From an uncultured Collinsella sp. (lineage in GTDB: Bacteria; Actinomycetota; Coriobacteriia; Coriobacteriales; Coriobacteriaceae): DNA of 10,256 nt. Below, in pieces: positions 6,338 through 10,256 of the stretch. Each line of letters begins with the position of its first letter. Within the stretch, counting starts at the first letter, position 1. The DNA lies in the NCBI GenBank assembly GCA_900544425.1, contig UQUX01000063.1, positions 1 through 10,256 of the forward strand, read 5' to 3'. A model generated the notes under the pieces. The model was not told the origin of the DNA. It saw only the letters and a program-made list of their open reading frames with translations, and made no database searches. A program made the translations under genes and the position numbers.

Positions 6338-7756
6338 ATGGCCTACGACGCCAAGAAAATCTATTACCGCTTCGATGACCACTTGAGCCGCCTGGTTCTG
6401 GATTACGAAGCAAGCCGCCAGATTTCGCCTGAGAGCGAAAACCTCTACCACGGCCTGCCGACCGACCCTTATGACGAGGGCCTGTTTGTTGAGCACAATG
6501 TCAAGCGCGGCCTGCGCAATGCCGACGGCTCGGGCGTGGTCGCGGGCCTCACTCGCATCTCGGATGTGCACGGCTACAACAAGGTCGACGGAAAGGTCGT
6601 GCCCGATCAGGGCAAGCTCACGCTTCGCGGCTACAGCATCGAGGATCTGGTCAACAATGCTCAGGCCGAGAATCGCTACGGCTACGAGGAAGTCGCCTAT
6701 CTGCTTATCACGGGTTCGCTGCCCAACAAGGAAGAGCTCGACGGCTTTTGCGAGCGCCTGGGCGCCTTTAGACATCTGAGCGACGAATACGTCAAAGAGT
6801 TCCCTATGACCACGGTGTCGTCGAGCATCATGAATGTGCTTCAGCGCGCCGTGCTGCTGCTCTACGCCTTCGACGCCGAGCCCGACGCCATTACGCCCGA
6901 GCACGAAATCGACGTCGCCATCTCCATGCTCGCCCGTCTCCCCCGCATCGCCGCCTTCGCGCATATGGCCTCGGTCGCCAAGCGCCGCGGCTCCGAGGTT
7001 CATGTACCGCACCCCACACCCGGTCTCTCCACCGCCGAGACCATCCTGCAGGTGTTGCGCGGCGGCATGGCGTTCACCCGCGATGAGGCGATGCTGCTCG
7101 ACGTTATGCTCATGCTGCATGCCGAGCACGGCGGCGGCAACAACTCCACCTTCGCTTGCCGCGTGCTGTCGTCTTCGGCCACCGACCCGTATTCCGCCTA
7201 CGCCGCGGCTATCGGCTCGCTCAAGGGCCCGCGCCACGGCGGCGCCAATGCCAAGGTCGTGTCTATGCACGAGGACATCCGCGCGCATGTCTCCAACTGG
7301 GAGGACGAGGACGAGGTCGCGGCCTACCTGGGCAAGATCCTCGACAAGCAGGCCTTCGACGGCACGGGCCTCATCTACGGCATGGGCCACGCCGTCTATA
7401 CGCTCAGCGACCCGCGCGCCGAGGTCTGCCGCCGTTACGCGCGCTCACTGGCAGCCAAAAAGGACTTGGGCGAAGAGTTCGCACTCATCGAGCGCATCGA
7501 GCGCCTGGCACCGCAGGTGATGCGCGACCACGGCATGACCAAGCCTATCTGCGCCAACATCGACCTGTACACAGGCTTTATCTACAAGATGCTCGGCGTG
7601 CCCGAGACGCTTTTTACGCCGCTTTTCGCCGTCGCCCGCATGGCCGGCTGGTCGGCACACCGCATGGAAGAGCTCTTCTGCGCGCATCGCATCATCCGCC
7701 CGGCATACCGTTCGGTGATCGAGCCGCTGGAATACAAGCCGCTCGCCGACCGCTAG
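6338..7756 (+). CDS. Citrate synthase (citrate/2-methylcitrate synthase family)
   Basis: The enzyme condenses oxaloacetate and acetyl-CoA to citrate in the cytoplasm; in anaerobes of this group it normally serves glutamate synthesis rather than a full cycle. All catalytic residues are in place by comparison with the pig enzyme: H264 in HAEHGGGNNST, H300 in GPRHGGANAKV, and D409 in ANIDLYTG. The citrate-binding region GMGHAVYTLSDPR carries H351 and R360, and WSAHRMEE is near 438-445. The hallmark LRGYSIEDL is at about 96-104. At 472 residues it is longer than the usual 370-430; the extra is a roughly 90-residue N-terminal extension before GKLTLRGYS, which some clostridial-type enzymes also have. 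GGAGAGGAG lies five bases before the ATG. It may be co-transcribed with the ACT gene and ends at a strong terminator. Use of propionyl-CoA instead of acetyl-CoA cannot be excluded from the sequence. Confidence 0.95.
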   Translation: MAYDAKKIYYRFDDHLSRLVLDYEASRQISPESENLYHGLPTDPYDEGLFVEHNVKRGLRNADGSGVVAGLTRISDVHGYNKVDGKVVPDQGKLTLRGYSIEDLVNNAQAENRYGYEEVAYLLITGSLPNKEELDGFCERLGAFRHLSDEYVKEFPMTTVSSSIMNVLQRAVLLLYAFDAEPDAITPEHEIDVAISMLARLPRIAAFAHMASVAKRRGSEVHVPHPTPGLSTAETILQVLRGGMAFTRDEAMLLDVMLMLHAEHGGGNNSTFACRVLSSSATDPYSAYAAAIGSLKGPRHGGANAKVVSMHEDIRAHVSNWEDEDEVAAYLGKILDKQAFDGTGLIYGMGHAVYTLSDPRAEVCRRYARSLAAKKDLGEEFALIERIERLAPQVMRDHGMTKPICANIDLYTGFIYKMLGVPETLFTPLFAVARMAGWSAHRMEELFCAHRIIRPAYRSVIEPLEYKPLADR

Positions 7757-7779
7757 GACGCGGACCGTTATAGAACCCG

Positions 7780-7818
7780 AGCGTGGCCAGGGCATCACCG
7801 CCCTCGGCCACGCTTTTT
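7780..7818 (+). terminator. Intrinsic terminator after citrate synthase
   Basis: AGCGTGGCCAGGGC (7780-7793) pairs with GCCCT-c-GGCCACGCT (7800-7814). The result is a 14-bp stem with one bulged base (C7805) and a 6-base loop, followed directly by TTTTT (7814-7818). This is a textbook rho-independent terminator and separates the citrate synthase unit from the HAD gene 26 bases further on. Confidence 0.93.
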
Positions 7819-7843
7819 ATGCCAGCAGAAAGGGCTGCATCAA

Positions 7844-8686
7844 ATGATTGTGTTTTCCGATATGGATGGAACGCTGTTGACGAGCGATAAGCAGATGAGC
7901 GATGCCACCTGGGCGATGCTCGACGAGCTCGCTCGACGCGGGATTGAATTTGTGCCCTGCACGGGACGTCCGCTGTCGGGCATCTTTGAGCCCATCCTCG
8001 CCCATACCGCCGTGCACTATGCCGTTTGCGCCAATGGCGCCAGCGTCTGGCAGCTCGACGACGATGTGCCCACCGACGCCTCGCGCGCCACGTGCATCTT
8101 GAGCCGTCCGCTCGATTGCGGCATTGCCCATCGCATCCATCGCATCGCCGCCGGCCACGATGTGACCTTCGATATCTTCGCGGATGGGCAGTGCTTCCTC
8201 CCCCGCTCGCTCTACACGCGCCTGGACGAATTCTGCGGCGGCGACCCCCACATCGCGGCTTCGCTCAAGCGCACACGAACACCGATCGACATGGATATCG
8301 ACAGCAAGATCGACGAGGTCGAGACGCTCGAACGCATCGCCATGTACTGGCACGACCCGGCCGATCGCGACGCCATCGCGGCGGAGCTCGACACGCTCGG
8401 AGGCATTGAGGTCACACGTTCGTACGCCATGAATATCGAGGTCATGGGCGGGGGCGCCACCAAGGGAACGGCCCTCACGTGGCTATGCGAGCACTTGGGC
8501 GAGCGTCTCGCCGACGCCTGGGCGTTCGGCGACAACATCAACGACATCCCCATGCTGCAGGCAGCGGGCCATGGCATGGCCATGATCAACGCCGAGACCG
8601 AAGACCGCGAGGCCGCCGACGCCATCACCGAATACGACAACGACCACGACGGCGTCGCCCGCACCATCATGGCCGCCCTCGCCTAG
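7844..8686 (+). CDS. Cof-type HAD-IIB family hydrolase
   Basis: This 280-residue cytoplasmic phosphatase belongs to the haloacid dehalogenase superfamily, Cof subfamily, which removes phosphate from sugar phosphates, flavin precursors or pyridoxal phosphate with Mg2+. The four motifs are complete: DMDGTLL with nucleophile D6 and D8; T40 in PCTGRP; K207 in ATKGTALTWL; and GDNINDIPML with D230 and D234. The cap domain lies between about 85 and 195. AAAGGG is nine bases before the ATG. It starts just after the citrate synthase terminator, so it needs its own promoter; the terminator leaves little room, and a promoter was not identified. It converges with another HAD gene that shares only the motifs, so the pair is not a recent duplication. 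The specific substrate is unknown. Confidence 0.92.
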   Translation: MIVFSDMDGTLLTSDKQMSDATWAMLDELARRGIEFVPCTGRPLSGIFEPILAHTAVHYAVCANGASVWQLDDDVPTDASRATCILSRPLDCGIAHRIHRIAAGHDVTFDIFADGQCFLPRSLYTRLDEFCGGDPHIAASLKRTRTPIDMDIDSKIDEVETLERIAMYWHDPADRDAIAAELDTLGGIEVTRSYAMNIEVMGGGATKGTALTWLCEHLGERLADAWAFGDNINDIPMLQAAGHGMAMINAETEDREAADAITEYDNDHDGVARTIMAALA

Positions 8687-8708
8687 CAGCAGCAACCCGG
8701 CAGGGTAG

Positions 8709-8767
8709 CTAATTTGGGGACACTCTTCGCGGGGCGCCGCAAGGACTGTCCCCATCCGCCGAATTAG
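8709..8767. repeat. REP-like inverted repeat between convergent HAD genes
   Basis: TGGGGACA (8715-8722) and TGTCCCCA (8747-8754) are perfect inverted arms. Inside, TCTT pairs with AGGA and GCGG with CCGC, giving an almost continuous hairpin. Outside, CTAATT (8709-8714) is mirrored by AATTAG (8762-8767), which contains the stop codon of the minus-strand HAD gene. GGGGACA/TGTCCCC palindromes of this look are scattered in many bacterial genomes. Lying between two converging genes it could also end transcription both ways, although no T-run follows. Confidence 0.6.
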
Positions 8768-9558
8768 GCGAGACTCTCCAGCACGCGACGGAGCTCCTGC
8801 TGGACGGCGTGGTCGCGGTTGCACCCCACCACGCGATCGGCGACTGCCTTGAGCGCGGGGCGCGCGTTTTCCATCGCGCAGCCCGTGCCGACAAAGCGAA
8901 TGATCTCGTAGTCGTTCATCGAGTCGCCAAACGCCATGACCTCGTCGCGTTCGACGCCATAGTGCTCCATGAGCTGTGCGATGCCCGAGGCCTTCGACAC
9001 ACCGGGTTGCATGGCATCGATCCACGCGTTGCCCGAAGGCGCAAAAGTAAAGAGCTGACCGAGTTCGCGCTGTAGTACGTAAGCGCTGTCCATAACGGCA
9101 CCGTCATCGCAAAAGATACTCGCCTTGATGATATTTACGCTGGGATCGGGCAGCTCCCAAATGCGCTCGGCATTGGGAAGGTCCTTATCGACCTCACGCA
9201 CGAACTTGCACTCGTCATCGAGCAAGAAGGACTTGGTTCGGTCAAAAAGTGCAAGATGCAGATTGGGAAACGTCGCGACGGCCTGGGCGAGCCTTCGAAT
9301 CGCCAGGTGCGAATACACCTCGCGGTCTACCATCTTACCGTCGGCGTAGACCTGGGCGCCGTTAGCGGCGACAAAGTCCATCTTGTCGCGAACAGGTGCA
9401 AAGAACTCGCACAGGCGGTCGTAACGACGGCCTGACGATGCGGCGAAATGCACGCCATGCTCGTGTAGCGCCAGAATCAGTTCGTAGGTCTCGGGAGGCA
9501 CCTGGCCGTTTTCGTCAAGCAACGTGCCGTCCATATCGGATGCAATCAGTTTAAACAT
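8764..9558 (-). CDS. Cof-type HAD-IIB family hydrolase
   Basis: This 264-residue phosphatase belongs to the same Cof-type HAD-IIB family as the gene facing it. It carries DMDGTLL with D8 and D10, the second-motif serine S42 in AASSGRRY, K189 in GVSKASGIAQL, and GDSMNDYEII with D212 and D216. The cap domain lies between about 85 and 185. GVSKASGI is the family's usual lysine box. AAGGGAG lies about eight bases before the ATG. Unlike its neighbour it has a recognisable promoter (9629-9657) and a strongly folded leader that covers the ribosome site, which suggests control of translation. Its stop codon is inside the REP-like repeat. The substrate is unknown, as for most of the family. Confidence 0.93.
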   Translation of the reverse strand: MFKLIASDMDGTLLDENGQVPPETYELILALHEHGVHFAASSGRRYDRLCEFFAPVRDKMDFVAANGAQVYADGKMVDREVYSHLAIRRLAQAVATFPNLHLALFDRTKSFLLDDECKFVREVDKDLPNAERIWELPDPSVNIIKASIFCDDGAVMDSAYVLQRELGQLFTFAPSGNAWIDAMQPGVSKASGIAQLMEHYGVERDEVMAFGDSMNDYEIIRFVGTGCAMENARPALKAVADRVVGCNRDHAVQQELRRVLESLA

Positions 9559-9560
9559 AG

Positions 9561-9625
9561 AAAAGCTCCCTTCGGGCTTGATGGAATCGGACGTATATCC
9601 AATTCCAACGTACCCAAAGGGAGCT
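9561..9625 (-). promoter_or_regulatory. Long leader hairpin covering the ribosome site of the HAD gene
   Basis: On the minus strand the leader reads AGCTCCCTTTGGG (from 9625) and later CCCGAAGGGAGCT. These pair over 13 positions (12 Watson-Crick, one G-U). A 5x5 internal loop leads to an upper stem, TGGAATTGGA with TCCGATTCCA (10 positions, one G-U), closed by a 6-base loop. The 3' arm contains the AAGGGAG Shine-Dalgarno sequence, and TTTTCT runs from its base to the ATG. The fold could block ribosome access or act as an attenuator. No known riboswitch class was recognised. Confidence 0.6.
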
Positions 9626-9628
9626 CAA

Positions 9629-9657
9629 ATAAGACTCTGCGGGCGTAAACGTTACAA
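9629..9657 (-). promoter_or_regulatory. Candidate promoter of the minus-strand HAD gene
   Basis: Read on the minus strand, TTGTAA (9657-9652) and TCTTAT (9634-9629) are 17 bases apart and each match four of six consensus bases. Transcription would begin near 9622, at the very foot of the leader hairpin, so the mRNA would start folded. Confidence 0.45.
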
Positions 9658-9720
9658 GGACCTAGCAAATAGCTCACACATGCCAGAGGTCTCACGGTCG
9701 CGGCGTCAGGCGACACGCCA

Positions 9721-9763
9721 CCCCGACGACTAGTCGTTTAAGAACGTCCCCGATGACTAGTCG
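9721..9763. repeat. Short direct repeat with palindromic core after adenine deaminase
   Basis: CCCCGACGACTAGTCG (9721-9736) recurs as CCCCGATGACTAGTCG (9748-9763), one mismatch in 16, with a 27-base period. Each unit has the self-complementary core GACTAGTC, extended in the left copy to the 12-bp palindrome ACGACTAGTCGT (9726-9737). The right copy contains the TAG stop of the adenine deaminase gene. It is probably a local duplication or a protein binding site; no T-run makes it a terminator. Confidence 0.5.
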
Positions 9764-10256
9764 GCGTAGGTGAAGGTCGTGACGTCGAACATGCCCTCGG
9801 GGCGGATGCGGAGCGTCGGGATCACCGGCAGGGGCAGGAAAATGATGCCCATGATGGGGTCGAGCGGCGGCTCGATGCCCATGGCACGCGCCTTGACCAT
9901 AAAGTCGTCGTGCTGCGCGGCGACATCCTCGGCCGTGCCCTCGCTCATCAGGCCACCGAGCGCCAGCGGAATGCGCGCCACGACCTCGCCGTTGCGCACC
10001 AGCACGTGACCGCCCTGGCCCACGGCATCAACGGCGGCCATCATATCGGCGGCGTTGTCGCCCACGACGCACACGTTGTGCGAGTCGTGTCCGATCGTCG
10101 AGGCGATGGCACCACCCGTGATGGTAAGGCCGCGCACCCAGCCGCGGCCGATATGCTTGCCAACGAGTCCCAGGCCAGCGGGGCCGTCACCGTCGGCGCC
10201 CTCGGCCTGCAGCGACACGCCGCGGCCGTGGCGCTCGATCAGCATAATACGGCGCA
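9757..10256 (-). CDS. ade: Adenine deaminase, C-terminal part (cut by right edge)
   Basis: The frame is open to the right edge, so this is only the last ~166 residues of a protein that is normally about 550-600. It matches the C-terminal domain of adenine deaminase, which converts adenine to hypoxanthine and ammonia in purine salvage. Recognisable stretches include RRIMLIERHGRG, the family block GGAIASTIGHDSHNVCVVGDNAADM, seen here as ITGGAIASTIGHDSHN plus VCVVGDNAADM, then LALGGLMS, and the ending FLPLPVIPTLRIRPEGMFDV. The metal-binding amidohydrolase core lies beyond the edge. An internal ATG at 10243-10245 is not the start, because the conserved text continues upstream of it. An insertion of about ten residues (SLQAEGADGDG) follows ERHGRG, where the family usually has a shorter loop. 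The stop codon lies in a direct repeat. Confidence 0.9.
   Translation of the reverse strand, partial: RRIMLIERHGRGVSLQAEGADGDGPAGLGLVGKHIGRGWVRGLTITGGAIASTIGHDSHNVCVVGDNAADMMAAVDAVGQGGHVLVRNGEVVARIPLALGGLMSEGTAEDVAAQHDDFMVKARAMGIEPPLDPIMGIIFLPLPVIPTLRIRPEGMFDVTTFTYAD

Noticed and set aside
5954..7390. Long minus-strand open frame of 478 codons
   Set aside because: It lies antisense to the ACT and citrate synthase genes, whose catalytic motifs and ribosome sites are clear. The frame has low-complexity Val/Gly/Ala-rich content typical of antisense frames in high-GC DNA.
1..10256. tRNA, rRNA, CRISPR array or complete insertion sequence
   Set aside because: No cloverleaf, no rRNA-like stretch, no regularly spaced repeats and no transposase were seen in reading both strands; the integrase relic is not next to a visible tRNA.

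Overview
The window looks like chromosome of a high-GC Gram-positive anaerobe of the Coriobacteriia, most likely Collinsella or a close relative. This rests on overall protein resemblance, strong codon bias toward G/C in the housekeeping genes, and AGG-type ribosome binding sites; no search was run. It falls into two halves: an accessory segment of visibly lower GC (about 1-4850, ending in a decayed integrase up to 5576) and a housekeeping segment (5973 to the right end).

Accessory half. On the minus strand lie an ABC-2-type export permease cut by the left edge (1-819), an ABC ATPase (973-1722) and a large permease (1719-3941) that overlaps the ATPase by four bases. The large permease is a head-to-tail duplication of one permease module, and the partial left-hand gene is a third copy of the same module. 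A 135-bp divergent region at 3942-4076 separates this operon from a plus-strand pair: a four-helix DUF2975 membrane protein (4077-4589) and a small YozG-like Cro/C1 regulator (4599-4850). That region carries a 19-bp palindrome centred on a candidate -10 element. A TTAAAA(A)GTAAC motif is shared with the leader of the left permease, so the regulator may control both ABC units. Directly after the regulator's TAG stop, in the same frame, comes the catalytic domain of a tyrosine recombinase without its N-terminal part (4851-5576). This is probably the relic of the element that brought the segment in. A 396-bp GC-rich non-coding stretch with hairpins follows.

Housekeeping half. A UPF0237-type ACT-domain protein (5973-6260) is followed by a complete citrate synthase (6338-7756) that ends in a strong intrinsic terminator (7780-7818). 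Two Cof-type HAD phosphatases then converge (7844-8686 plus; 8764-9558 minus) on a REP-like inverted repeat. The minus-strand HAD gene has a readable promoter and a long leader hairpin that buries its Shine-Dalgarno sequence. The right edge holds the C-terminal part of an adenine deaminase (9757-10256, minus), whose stop codon lies inside one unit of a short direct repeat.

No rRNA, tRNA, CRISPR array or complete insertion sequence was seen. The most interesting material is the triplicated permease module with its putative shared operator and the in-frame regulator-TAG-integrase junction.
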